Source of the DNA: Bacteroidales bacterium UBA3743
Lineage (GTDB): Bacteria; Bacteroidota; Bacteroidia; Bacteroidales; Paludibacteraceae
DNA: 64,000 bases
Direction of reading: 5' to 3'
NCBI GenBank assembly: GCA_002371265.1
Contig: DFGT01000024.1
Coordinates: 62,001 to 126,000, forward strand
The notes beneath the pieces are model-generated. The model was not told the DNA's origin and searched no databases. It was given only the letters and a program-made list of their open reading frames with translations. The position numbers and the translations under genes were made by a program. Below, piece by piece: positions 43,101 to 51,460 of the stretch (the first letter of the stretch is position 1; each line of letters begins with the position of its first letter).

Positions 43101-46100
43101 TAATTATCATGATGTGCAATATTCCATAGATGGAGGGGAAAATTGGTATAGATTGGAACCAAAAGATTATATCACATTGGAAAAAGTAGGCGACAAAGTC
43201 TATTTTAGAGGTAAAAATCCTAAAGGATTAACAATTGGCAGACCTGATTCCCGTGAATCCTATTTCTTATTTACAATGGAAGGCAAAATAGCAGCCAATG
43301 GAAGTATAATGAGCATGATTGACGGTATAGGAGAAACCACCGTCATTCCTTGTGATTATTGTTTTGAATATCTATTTGCTGGCTGTGATGCTCTTACTCA
43401 GGCACCTGAATTAACTGCGACAGAATTAAAGGAATTCTGTTATTATAACATGTTTGACGCATGCACATCTTTAACGAAAGCTCCCGAATTACCAGCCACG
43501 ACATTGGCAGAATATTGTTATTTTAGCATGTTTGGGGAATGCACATCTTTAACACAAGCACCTGAATTGCCAGCGACTAAATTAGCAGATGGTTGCTATA
43601 TGGGCATGTTTGGTGGATGTACTTCTTTAACACAAGCACCTGTATTGCCAGCTACTGAATTAGCAGAGGATTGCTATAGTTTAATGTTTGCAAGATGTAC
43701 ATCTCTGATTAATGTTCCAGAATTACCAGCCACAAATCTTACAGTAGGATGCTACGATGGCATGTTTGCTGGATGTTCTTCTTTAACACAAGCACCTGAA
43801 TTGCCAGCCACTAAACTTGCTGCAGGATGCTACAATGGCATGTTTGATGGATGTTCTTCTTTAGCGAAAGCTCCTGATTTACCTGCTAAAGAACTCACTG
43901 ATAATTGTTATGCCTATATGTTCAATGGATGTACAAATTTAAATTGCATCAAAGTGGGAGTAATGTCTTTGGATAATGATTTTGCAGCCACAGAAAATTG
44001 GGTCGACGGAATTGATGGGCCAGGTGTCTTCATTTTCCCATGCGGAAGCAAATACGACAAACATGGAGTTTCAGAAGTACCAGAAAACTTCAAAATTGTA
44101 GCCTCCCCTATCGTCGTCTTCCAAAATCCTGACGGAAAGGAATTATGGCGTGACACTATCGGATGTGACGTCGTTCCTGAATATCCACTAGAAGAAAAAG
44201 GAGAGCCATTCTATAAAGAAGGATTGGTTTTTAAAGGATGGGATGTAGAGCCACACGTACATGAGACACCTGACACATATTATTATACAGCTGTATATGA
44301 AGAGAAGACTGATACAACAACTGTCGAAAACAACTGGTTATGCTTCACTGCCGAGGCTCCGGAATCAGAAATATCGTACCATAACACAGACAATAACCCA
44401 GACATGCAATATTCTCTTGACGAAGGTAAGACATGGAAGACTTTGGATGAAGGAACGAAAGTGACATTAAAAAATATAGGAGACAAAGTTTACTTCAAAG
44501 GAAATAACCCTGAAGGATTTTCTCATGGACCAGTAGAGCGTTCGGGATTTGTAATGTCAGGATTAATAAAAGCTTCCGGCAGTGTGATGAGTTTGATCGA
44601 TGGTGTTGGAAAATCCAAAGTGATACCAAACGATTACTGTTTTTCTTTGTTGTTTGCTGGTTGCAGGGCATTAACACAAGCTCCTGAATTACCTGCCACC
44701 ACATTGACAAAAGCATGTTATGAATTTATGTTCCAAGACTGTATAAATTTGACGGAAGCGCCAAAATTACCAGCCACTAAAATATATGACAAAAGCTATG
44801 TTGGCATGTTCATGGGATGCAGTAACTTAAAGATTGCCCCTGAACTACCAGCCACAGAAATGAAATATAGATGTTATGACTCTATGTTCAGACTATGCAC
44901 ATCTCTTGAAACACCTCCAGCATTGCCTGCTAAAGTATTAGACAGAGAATGCTATCACCAAATGTATCACGAATGTACTAAATTAAAAGAGGCTCCAGAA
45001 TTACCCGCAACAAAAATGGCAACTGATTGTTATGCTTTGATGTTCGCCTCATGTGAAAACTTGACAGTTGCACCAAAGTTACCTGCCACAGAATTGGCTA
45101 CAAGATGTTATGCTTCTATGTTTGGTGGTTGTACAAACCTAACTCAAGCACCTGAACTACCAGCGACCACATTGGATAGTTCATGTTATAGTGGCATGTT
45201 CTACTTATGTTCTGCTTTGGAAAAAGCTCCTGAATTGCCAGCAACAACATTAGCAGACGATTGCTATTCCGGCATGTTTATGAAATGTACATCTTTGGAA
45301 AAGGCTCCAGAATTGCCTGCTAAAGAACTCACTGATAATTGTTATGCCTATATGTTCAATGGATGTACAAATTTAAATTACATCAAAGTAGGAGTAATGA
45401 GTTTGGACAATGAATTCAATGCTACTGAAACTTGGGTTGAAGGAGTCGACGGTCCGGGTACATTTGTCTTCCCATGCGGAAGTACATACGACAAACACGG
45501 CTATTCTGAAGTGCCTCCTCTTTTTGAAATCATAGCAAATAAATACTCTATCGGTTATTTAACTTCAGCATGTGATTCTATCATTTACAATGGCATGATA
45601 TATTATGAGAGTAAAGAATGGAATGACACATTGTCAACATCCTACGGTTGTGACAGCATCATTGCCTACAAATTAATCGTTCATAACAGCGTCGAAACAA
45701 ATATGGACATTTCTATTGAAAATAGTTTCGTTTGGAAAGACATCACATATACAGATGACGCCACATGGGTAGATTCTTTGCAAACTAGTTTCGGCTGCGA
45801 CAGCATCGTCCGTTACAACCTTACTATAATAAAAGAGGAGAAAAAAGAGCTTAAATTGGCTGTAGATGATGACGAATTGATCCTTATTTTGCCTGGAGAA
45901 TCACAAACAATTGGTTACGAACTAACCGGAGGAATTGGATCTCAATATGAGGTTAGATACAAAGGCAAATTAATCTGTTCCGGTGAGGTATCCAACGATA
46001 GCACCGTCGACTTGACATGCGCGAAGAATATGGAGCCAGGAGAATACATAGCCACAATGGAGATGTGTGATGATGAAGGAAACTGCGCGAAAGAGGATTT

Positions 46101-46608
46101 CACATTCAATGTGATGTTGCCAGACGACAAGGAGAAAAGCTACTACGTGAAAGTTTGGAACGACGTTGTAATCTGCAGAAATGGTGACGGAAATCACGTC
46201 TCTTATCAATGGTATAAAGACAAGAAAAAATGTGAAGATGCAAATCTCCAATACTTCAATGACAAGTCTCTTCTAGATGGCGAATACATGGTCCACGTGA
46301 CTGACAAGGATGGAAAGAGCTACTTCATCGAACCAATCCAATATGAAGCGGAATTGGCAAAATATGGAATTACTGCTAATCCAAACGTAGTTGAAAAGAG
46401 TGCTGAATTCACAGTTTCAGTCACTGGTGTCTCAGATGACGACTTGGCAAATGCCCGCATCGTCGTGTATAGAGCCGACGGAATTGTAGAGAAAATACTC
46501 AATAATGTTGAAGCAAACACTGCAATGCGACTCGGTTCAGGCGAATATATCATCGTCCTTACAGTGAACGACGGCAAAAATGCAAACTGCAAAGTGTTGG
46601 TGAAATAA
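40174..46608 (+). CDS. Giant BspA-like leucine-rich-repeat surface protein with T9SS type A sorting domain
   Basis: A 2144-residue exported protein (signal peptide about 1-26). It has four homologous modules (about 28-425, 426-949, 950-1380, 1386-1789). Each module begins with an LCFTAxExGSxISY beta domain and continues with 26-residue LRRs of the form LTQAPELPATxLxxxCYxxMF-xxC (6, 11, 7 and 9 repeats). It then closes with an IKVGVMSLDN segment and, in the first three modules, an InlB-type GWD...YYYTAVYEEK strand block. Two CDSI domains (about 1795-1890), Ig-like strands and a sorting domain (about 2060-2144, ending CKVLVK) follow. Most LRRs hold two Cys. Likely an adhesin. It is followed at 28 bp by an outer-membrane barrel gene. 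Confidence 0.88.
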   Translation: MTKSYNLSKWFATLLLLLLSAFNCSAVDRLCFTAQEAGSTIWFENEGDNNPSIQYSFDGESWSDWNEKTTITLENTGDKVYVRGDNSKGFSFNAKKYTHFGMKGNISSSGSVMSLIDPNESSTEIPNSGCFFKLFSDCKSLTQAPELPATILKDSCYYLLFEKCENLETAPELPAMTMAKYCYSSMFSGCSNLTKGPKLPSLTLAQNCYSGMFTDCNNLEVAPELPATELEPYCYSTMFTACKKLKKAPDLPAKKLVDFCYFFMFERCSGLESAKISATELGPKSCIAMFMGCSNMNYIKIDVMTLDNDMSATDSWVSGVTGEGIIEFPCGSKYNKYGNSGAPNNFTIKASPIVIFQNPDKKELWRDTIGCDVVPQYPFEEKGEPFYKEGLFFKGWDVEPHVHETPDTYYYTAVYGEEEIDLNKILCFTALDANSNISYGCMNLNCPEIEYSLDSGKTWKILKEFEKIEFQNEGDKVYVRGNNPNGLSKSKDEYTYFTMNYRFAASGSVMSMLDGKGESTVIPCDYCFTNLFNKCLLVQAPELPATELTKGCYAGMFSTCVKLQKAPNLPAETVKDESYSDMFGGCISLTETPELPATTLGERCYYSMFVGCTGLSRAHDLPAMKLEKACYANMFTACQNLTNPPALPATELADSCYNYMFLTCTSLTKAPLLPATTLKKNCYDHMFTACINLEEVPDLGATVAAENSCDGMFISCYNLEKAPALPATTLDDNCYHLMFAGCVNLTEAPELPATVMKDSCYFSMFGGCSSLEKAPVLPAKELAKGCYMEMFVGCTNLRKAPELPATKLTNGCYSSMFTGCASLNYIKVGVMSLDNDFVATENWVDGIDGPGVFIFPCGSKYDKHGVSEVPENFKIISSPIAIFQNPDSTVLYRDTINCGEFPSYERCDTCKTPYYGDSLVFINWDKDIDILDDPDIYYYTAVYEKKEEKPNLDKMLCFTAEETGSKISYLSINKKDNYHDVQYSIDGGENWYRLEPKDYITLEKVGDKVYFRGKNPKGLTIGRPDSRESYFLFTMEGKIAANGSIMSMIDGIGETTVIPCDYCFEYLFAGCDALTQAPELTATELKEFCYYNMFDACTSLTKAPELPATTLAEYCYFSMFGECTSLTQAPELPATKLADGCYMGMFGGCTSLTQAPVLPATELAEDCYSLMFARCTSLINVPELPATNLTVGCYDGMFAGCSSLTQAPELPATKLAAGCYNGMFDGCSSLAKAPDLPAKELTDNCYAYMFNGCTNLNCIKVGVMSLDNDFAATENWVDGIDGPGVFIFPCGSKYDKHGVSEVPENFKIVASPIVVFQNPDGKELWRDTIGCDVVPEYPLEEKGEPFYKEGLVFKGWDVEPHVHETPDTYYYTAVYEEKTDTTTVENNWLCFTAEAPESEISYHNTDNNPDMQYSLDEGKTWKTLDEGTKVTLKNIGDKVYFKGNNPEGFSHGPVERSGFVMSGLIKASGSVMSLIDGVGKSKVIPNDYCFSLLFAGCRALTQAPELPATTLTKACYEFMFQDCINLTEAPKLPATKIYDKSYVGMFMGCSNLKIAPELPATEMKYRCYDSMFRLCTSLETPPALPAKVLDRECYHQMYHECTKLKEAPELPATKMATDCYALMFASCENLTVAPKLPATELATRCYASMFGGCTNLTQAPELPATTLDSSCYSGMFYLCSALEKAPELPATTLADDCYSGMFMKCTSLEKAPELPAKELTDNCYAYMFNGCTNLNYIKVGVMSLDNEFNATETWVEGVDGPGTFVFPCGSTYDKHGYSEVPPLFEIIANKYSIGYLTSACDSIIYNGMIYYESKEWNDTLSTSYGCDSIIAYKLIVHNSVETNMDISIENSFVWKDITYTDDATWVDSLQTSFGCDSIVRYNLTIIKEEKKELKLAVDDDELILILPGESQTIGYELTGGIGSQYEVRYKGKLICSGEVSNDSTVDLTCAKNMEPGEYIATMEMCDDEGNCAKEDFTFNVMLPDDKEKSYYVKVWNDVVICRNGDGNHVSYQWYKDKKKCEDANLQYFNDKSLLDGEYMVHVTDKDGKSYFIEPIQYEAELAKYGITANPNVVEKSAEFTVSVTGVSDDDLANARIVVYRADGIVEKILNNVEANTAMRLGSGEYIIVLTVNDGKNANCKVLVK

Positions 46609-46636
46609 ATGAAGTTGATTGAAAAACCTAAAAAAA

Positions 46637-47485
46637 ATGAAATTTATATTCAGAAAAACAGTCTGGCTAATGTTGCTGTTTATATCACAGGTGACTTTGG
46701 CACAAGATAAAATGCTCAACATCTCGGCGGGTGGTGGAGTAGAAATTTTGAAATACACTCCCGAAATCGGAAAACCAAAACCTGGAGGTAGCGTTACTCT
46801 CGAATGTCAGTTTCAACAATTTCTGACAAACAATTTCGGTTACGGTGCAGGAGTGGACATTTCATACCTCACAGCCAACTACTACATCAGTGAAACGATA
46901 GAGACTCCTATCACAGACGAAACAGACGCAGGAATCCCATACACTCTACGCACAATTTTCGATGATTTCAACGAAAAGCAGCGTTCTTTTTTGGTGGATG
47001 TCCCTGTCGGACTATATGCACGTATCCCTAGCAAATATGTCCATTTTATATTCGGAGCCGGTGTCAAAGTGGGACTTCCTATTGTTGCCAAATATGATTA
47101 CTCCAGAGGCACCGTCGAAACACGTGCATACTTCGGTGACGATGTAGATGCAGAGTTGAGCAAAATTCCACACCATGGACTCTACAAACAAGGCACGAAT
47201 GCTGGAGATATCGACATCAACCGTCTGCAACTATCTCTCTATGCCGACATAATGTGGAGATTTATTTTTAACGATGCCTCCCCATTACATTTTGGAGCAT
47301 ACATCTCATATGGATTGAACGATATGGTGTCTAACCACGATGCGACAATGGGCATCCACAAGAACAGTATCTTGAACAGCACATTGACCGACAAAATCGT
47401 TCCTATCTGCATCGGGTTAAAAATAGGACTCGCCATTCCTTTTGAAAAGGGAGGGAAACGTTCTATATTCGACGGATTCAGATAA
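46637..47485 (+). CDS. Outer-membrane beta-barrel protein paired with the LRR giant
   Basis: A 282-residue exported protein with a signal peptide (1-22, ending VTLAQ) and alternating amphipathic strands, typical of small Bacteroidota outer-membrane barrels. It shares landmarks with the barrel at 56160: a GxGVDISY strand, FLVDVPVGLY, then FGAGVKVGLPIVAKYDY and an acidic extracellular loop after TRAYF. The frame extends to a TTG at 46619, but the ATG at 46637 begins a proper signal peptide. It is probably co-transcribed with the giant gene 28 bp upstream and may anchor or assist it (inference). Confidence 0.78.
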   Translation: MKFIFRKTVWLMLLFISQVTLAQDKMLNISAGGGVEILKYTPEIGKPKPGGSVTLECQFQQFLTNNFGYGAGVDISYLTANYYISETIETPITDETDAGIPYTLRTIFDDFNEKQRSFLVDVPVGLYARIPSKYVHFIFGAGVKVGLPIVAKYDYSRGTVETRAYFGDDVDAELSKIPHHGLYKQGTNAGDIDINRLQLSLYADIMWRFIFNDASPLHFGAYISYGLNDMVSNHDATMGIHKNSILNSTLTDKIVPICIGLKIGLAIPFEKGGKRSIFDGFR

Positions 47486-47490
47486 AACAA

Positions 47491-47530
47491 GACGGCAAAA
47501 TTCTACGAATCGAATTTTGCCGTCTTTTCT
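47491..47530. terminator. Bidirectional terminator
   Basis: GACGGCAAAATTC (47491-47503) pairs with GAATTTTGCCGTC (47512-47524), followed by TTTTCTTTT. It overlaps the end of the leftward gene region at 47532. Confidence 0.85.
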
Positions 47531-47531
47531 T

Positions 47532-48254
47532 TTAGTTTCTTTTTTTTCCATCCTCATCCACACCCAATCCGAACAGTGCGAAATCACCCAACGTAGGATC
47601 ATCAGGAAAGATCGTTTTCATATAGTCGGTAATCTCCTTTGCTGTGGTTATGTCTGCTGAGTTGCGAGTCGTTATTCCCATCGCCCTACCCTGCTGATGA
47701 ACGTGTGTGTCGAGAGGAATTAGCAGTTTTCGCTTGTCGAGTGTCTTCCAAATGCCAAAATCCACAATCCCGTCATCTCGCACAAGCCAACGCAACATCA
47801 TATTCACTCGTTTGGCTGCAGATTTTGTGGCGCTTGCGGGTATTCCCTTCACTCCGTCGAACAATCTACGTAGTGAGATAGAATAGTCGTCAGCATCCTT
47901 ATCTATACACTGCTCCATATCTTCATATTTTAAATATAAAGAATTGAGTCGGGCACAAATATCATGGAAATCACCCCAAGTATAGAATCGGTAAAGACGT
48001 GCATCTGAATTCTCATACTGTCGCCATTTTCCTCCCATAATATAGTCGTATGGTGCTCCATTGAAGAGCGAATCCAAAGTCTCCGCACATTTCACAATCT
48101 GCTTTCTGTTGCCGAACGCCACCCACTGCGTGATGAATGCAGAGACCTCGATATCTCGCTTTTGAGTGTAACGATGAGGAAACTGTACAGGATCATTCTT
48201 TATGAAGTCGACGGTGTTGTATTTATTCGCCAGTTCAATTATTTTATCTTTCAT
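47532..48254 (-). CDS. TIGR02757/DUF2400 family protein
   Basis: A 240-residue cytoplasmic helical protein. Family landmarks: DPVQFPHRYTQKRDIEVSAFI near the N-terminus, a central KRVNMMLRWLVRDDGIVDFGIW, and LIPLDTHVHQQGRAMG followed by DPTLGDFALFGLGV at the end. This family has an HhH-like fold reminiscent of DNA glycosylases, but its role is not established. The frame extends to a TTG at 48263; the ATG at 48254 is preferred. It overlaps the end of the upstream glycosyltransferase gene by 11 nt, so the two are probably co-expressed. Confidence 0.88.
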   Translation of the reverse strand: MKDKIIELANKYNTVDFIKNDPVQFPHRYTQKRDIEVSAFITQWVAFGNRKQIVKCAETLDSLFNGAPYDYIMGGKWRQYENSDARLYRFYTWGDFHDICARLNSLYLKYEDMEQCIDKDADDYSISLRRLFDGVKGIPASATKSAAKRVNMMLRWLVRDDGIVDFGIWKTLDKRKLLIPLDTHVHQQGRAMGITTRNSADITTAKEITDYMKTIFPDDPTLGDFALFGLGVDEDGKKRN

Positions 48255-49110
48255 ACTCTTCAAATTTACAATAGAGATACGACAATCTGTAAATATTGTA
48301 TATCAAAAGTGACGGTGAATCGCCCAACAAATTTTTCTCCATTCTCTGACGAAATTTTTTGAATGGAAATTTCATCAGCCAACCCAAAGGCAGAGCGCGT
48401 AATTTCTCATACAGTTGAAGAAGACGTGAGGTCGGGAGAAGCAGGTCACGATGCTCCACAAGGTTATCGATAGCCACTCTCGTCTTGTTTATAAATTGTT
48501 CGCTCGTATCTCCATTATCATGGTAGACGGGATTGTTGATCTTCAAAACCTTATAGCCAGCATTCTGCAAATCAGCGCCAAACTGAGTGTCTTCGTGTCC
48601 ATACTTAGAGAAAGATTCGTTGAAACGGACTTTATGGAAAACATAAGCCGGCAAGAAAAAATTAAGTGATATAAACTGAGGCTGTTTCACTTCATACTTC
48701 ATTCCATATAGATAACGAAGCGGCGACATTTTGACAGGGCCGTCCAATCTGAATGTCATTCCTCCACATAGCACCCCGTCGTCTACCCTATTATCTATAT
48801 ATTTTTTTAGGAAATCAGGCGAGACAGGATAAACATCCGCATCAAGAAACAACAGATAATCTCCTTTCGCGACGTCGGCCAAATGATTTCTATTCTTCGC
48901 TATACCAATATTATCTTCCGACTCAATGACTCTGCAGAACGCCAATTCATTTATTGAACGATTTCGTTTCACTATATCCAAATCAGTAGAAGCATCATCC
49001 ATCACAACAACCTCAGCTTCGATAGAATATTCAGCAATCTGACGGGAAAGGAATGTACAGAGAGAGACGCAATCACAATTATATGTAGGAATCAGAATCG
49101 AAAGGAACAT
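48244..49110 (-). CDS. Family 2 glycosyltransferase
   Basis: A 288-residue GT-A fold enzyme: SILIPTYNCD start, VVVMDDASTD (nucleotide contact), GDYLLFLDADVYPVS with the metal-binding DxD near residue 94, and an acceptor-side YGHEDTQFG motif. The C-terminal part is basic and may touch the membrane. It transfers a sugar from a nucleotide donor to an unknown acceptor, probably a surface glycan. It has its own -7 box and overlaps the TIGR02757 gene downstream. Confidence 0.9.
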   Translation of the reverse strand: MFLSILIPTYNCDCVSLCTFLSRQIAEYSIEAEVVVMDDASTDLDIVKRNRSINELAFCRVIESEDNIGIAKNRNHLADVAKGDYLLFLDADVYPVSPDFLKKYIDNRVDDGVLCGGMTFRLDGPVKMSPLRYLYGMKYEVKQPQFISLNFFLPAYVFHKVRFNESFSKYGHEDTQFGADLQNAGYKVLKINNPVYHDNGDTSEQFINKTRVAIDNLVEHRDLLLPTSRLLQLYEKLRALPLGWLMKFPFKKFRQRMEKNLLGDSPSLLIYNIYRLSYLYCKFEEYER

Positions 49111-49150
49111 GTTTTTATAAAATGTAAATTATAGCGAAATCACTTCAATA

Positions 49151-49158
49151 CAAAGATA
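49151..49158 (-). promoter_or_regulatory. Bacteroidota -7 box for the GT2-TIGR02757 pair
   Basis: TATCTTTG on the minus strand, 40 nt upstream of the ATG at 49110. Confidence 0.5.
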
Positions 49159-49162
49159 AAAA

Positions 49163-49190
49163 ATAAAAGAGACGCTGCGTGCAACGTCTC
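49163..49190 (-). terminator. Terminator of the small gene at 49216, GAGACG palindrome
   Basis: GAGACGCTGC-GT-GCAACGTCTC (49169-49190, one mismatch) followed on the minus strand by TTTTATTTTTT. It is nearly identical to the hisS terminator at 36146. Confidence 0.75.
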
Positions 49191-49215
49191 CCATTAATTC
49201 TTCACAAAATAAATC

Positions 49216-49554
49216 TTAAGCCTTTGTGTTAAGGGTCTTAATAAGATTAACTGCCTGAGTAAGCTTAGAAGCCAAATCATCAGTACCCTGCTTATCAGAT
49301 GCTGTAAGCTTTGAAATCACGTCACCAATACCTGAGCATTGGCTAAGATTAACAGCCGAAGCCACTTGCTGAGCAAAAGAAGCCGCCTCACTGTTGGCAG
49401 CCGACGAAGATGAAGCAAGCTTGCTCTTTAGCAAATAAGTGGCGAAAATTGTAGCAAGACTCTTTGCGTCTACTTTACCATTAAGAAGCTTAATCACAGA
49501 AGCAATGTTGTTGGAATTACCCAAAACAGTTTTAAAAACATCAAATAGTCCCAT
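49216..49554 (-). CDS. Small Ala/Ser/Leu-rich hypothetical protein
   Basis: With the ATG at 49554 this is a 112-residue soluble protein starting MGLFDVFKTVLGNSNNIAS. It is made almost wholly of amphipathic helices (ASVIKLLNGKVDAKSLATIF, FAQQVASAVNLSQCSGIG, LASKLTQAVNLIKTLNTKA). I recognise no family; the compact helical pattern resembles small DUF2780-like or helical bundle proteins. The frame can be extended to a TTG at 49608, which lacks support. A GAGACG-type terminator follows. Confidence 0.65.
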   Translation of the reverse strand: MGLFDVFKTVLGNSNNIASVIKLLNGKVDAKSLATIFATYLLKSKLASSSSAANSEAASFAQQVASAVNLSQCSGIGDVISKLTASDKQGTDDLASKLTQAVNLIKTLNTKA

Positions 49555-49686
49555 GTCAGTATATTTATTAGTTGATTGCAAAGAAAGCATTTTTTGAACG
49601 TTCAGCAAAATAAATAAAGTTAAATAATAAGAAAAAATCGTAAGTTTGTATTTAAATTTAATACAGATTAATATTGTTATCTATTT

Positions 49687-50277
49687 AACGTGAGAGACGA
49701 ATTATAATTAAAAGAGAGTCAGACAATTATCAATTTCACGATGTAAATGTATGCATGTCTTCTTTTGGAAGAAGCAGTATACGGAAATAGCCACCCTACA
49801 TATTAACAACAAAGTACTCAAAAGATCTGTGTCTGGAATGTTCTACTTGTGCCATGTTTTTTAAGTTCGTCATTGACGGTTTCGATAATAGCCATTTTTT
49901 TCTAAGCAAAATGCTTTATACTCCAAAGGCTTTCTGTCGTCCAAGTCACCAGTTGTGAACATGAAATTAAAAATCTCACCATTTTCGTTGCAGACGAAGT
50001 GTAGTTTGAATTCATAATTATCACAATTATTTCAGACACATTTATCCTGCTGTCACGGAAGCATCTCCTTATGGACGGTTTGGACGATCCGATTGAATAT
50101 CTCATCGTCAACTTGTCAAAAAGTTTGCAGAAATCGACAGCTAAACAGAAAATTTCAGTAATTTTGTCTTTGGTAATCATGGCGTTATTTTTCGTTTGTT
50201 TTTAGCACTTTAAATCACGAAAGAATAACGCTATTTTTCAAATAAACAACCAGTTAAAATTCATCGAACTCACGTTA
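49687..50277. mobile_element. Decayed IS982-family insertion sequence
   Basis: The element is bounded by inverted AACGTGAG (49687-49694) and CTCACGTT (50270-50277). The right end reads outward as AACGTGAGTTCGATGAATT and the left end as AACGTGAGAGACGAATT. At about 590 bp it is much shorter than the roughly 1 kb expected for the family, consistent with internal deletions. It carries the transposase remnant described separately. Clear target-site duplications were not identified. Confidence 0.75.
49736..50180 (-). pseudogene. IS982-family transposase remnant with frameshifts and deletions
   Basis: On the minus strand the first frame begins MITKDKITEIFCLAVDFCK, the typical IS982 transposase N-terminus, followed by a damaged NVSEIIVIIM segment. 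In a shifted frame FKLHFVCNENGEIFNFMF then TTGDLDDRKPLE give the middle catalytic region. After a deletion, IIETVNDELK is followed by a one-base frameshift (an extra A in an A run) into NMAQVEHSRHRSFEYFVVNM, a stop codon, and a decayed LLLPKED end. No single frame can make an active enzyme. The 92-residue frame at 49902-50180 is a fragment of this pseudogene. Confidence 0.85.
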
Positions 50278-50351
50278 TTAAATATCACTTATTCATATAC
50301 AAAGTTCCTTAAAGCTATTATTCAGACAGAATAAAAATAAATGATTAAGAT

Positions 50352-51131
50352 ATGAAACTAAGCATTATTACTCCACTATATAACTCAGCTGAATATCTAC
50401 GCGAATGTGCAGTTTGCATCAAAGAACAAACAATGCAGGATTACGAATGGTTGCTAATAGATGACCATGGGCAAGATAACTCTGTAGAATTGGCAAAACA
50501 GTTGGTGGAAGAATTTGGCATTGCAAATAAAACCAGATTTTTGCAGACAATAAAGAATAGTGGTCCTGGTGAAGCCCGCAATGTCGGATTACGTGCTGCA
50601 GAGGGTGAATATATAGTCTTTTTAGATTCTGATGATTGGGTTGATACAAACAGCTATGAACTAATTGTTAATGCTGCAGACAAGATTAATGCAGATATTG
50701 TCTACTACAACGGAATTATGCATGAAAATGGCAAGAATACTCCGTTACTAACGATACCATTCAAGAATCAAAAACAGTTTCTTTCTCATTACGTTGCAAG
50801 AATCACCTATTGTTTCAGAAACAGTTTTATAAAACAATACAATATTGAATTTCCTTCCACTCGTGCAGCAGAAGACACTTATTTCATTGCTGCAGCTATC
50901 ATGATGAGCGACAAAGTTTGTGGCGTTGATGATTTACTTTACCATTATCGAATCCATAATACATCAGTAAGTCATAAGTTTGATAGGAAACGTACAGAAC
51001 AGAAAAGAATCTCACTCAAAAAACTGTTTACATTCGCTAAAGAGCACAACGTGTGGAATAAATACAAATGGCAATTGAGATTCATCTATCTAAAAAAAGG
51101 AATTCTGGTTCCATTATTAAAAGGAGAATGA
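50352..51131 (+). CDS. Family 2 glycosyltransferase
   Basis: A 259-residue GT-A enzyme: MKLSIITPLYNSAEYL start, WLLIDDHGQDNS, GPGEARNVGLRAAEGEYIVFLDSDDWVD with the DxD-type metal site near residue 97, and AAEDTYFIAAAIM. The C-terminal 50 residues are basic. It resembles short capsule or lipooligosaccharide transferases. It stands alone next to the decayed insertion sequence, with no other polysaccharide genes, so it may be a relic of or an addition to a distant locus. No consensus promoter is visible in the insertion-sequence remnant upstream. Confidence 0.9.
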   Translation: MKLSIITPLYNSAEYLRECAVCIKEQTMQDYEWLLIDDHGQDNSVELAKQLVEEFGIANKTRFLQTIKNSGPGEARNVGLRAAEGEYIVFLDSDDWVDTNSYELIVNAADKINADIVYYNGIMHENGKNTPLLTIPFKNQKQFLSHYVARITYCFRNSFIKQYNIEFPSTRAAEDTYFIAAAIMMSDKVCGVDDLLYHYRIHNTSVSHKFDRKRTEQKRISLKKLFTFAKEHNVWNKYKWQLRFIYLKKGILVPLLKGE

Positions 51132-51460
51132 ATATACACACTAGTACAAAATAGTCAAATCAGTTTATATATTTTGATTTAACAAATCATTCCACATACT
51201 CTCATAAAATTGTACAATATAATTAATAATATATGATATATCAACAACCTACACAAAGCTATCACTTTAAATAAAAAGCTCCATTATCATTTACTTGCTA
51301 CCCTACAATGTATGTTTGAATAGCATTAGCTTCTTCAAAATCAATCATGAAAAATAAGAAGACAACCATTCCACAGTTGAAAAGGAAGCTTCATAGTGAT
51401 AATGTCTTTCCTCAAAATTATCTTCATAAAAAATATGATCACAGTTGAAAATGGAATCGT
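51132..51460. other. AT-rich intergenic region with one tiny frame
   Basis: About 330 bp between convergent genes with no terminator hairpin seen. A 33-codon frame at 51347-51448 (plus strand, MKNKKTTIPQLKRKLHSDN...) is basic and unlike known families. A short direct repeat CACAGTTGAAAA occurs at about 51373 and 51440. Treated as non-coding. Confidence 0.4.

Noticed and set aside
49902..50180. Intact 92-residue gene
   Set aside because: Its second half is the wrong frame of an IS982 transposase; it is a fragment of a pseudogene.
51347..51448. 33-residue basic frame
   Set aside because: No promoter, no recognisable relatives and no supporting context; recorded only in the intergenic note.
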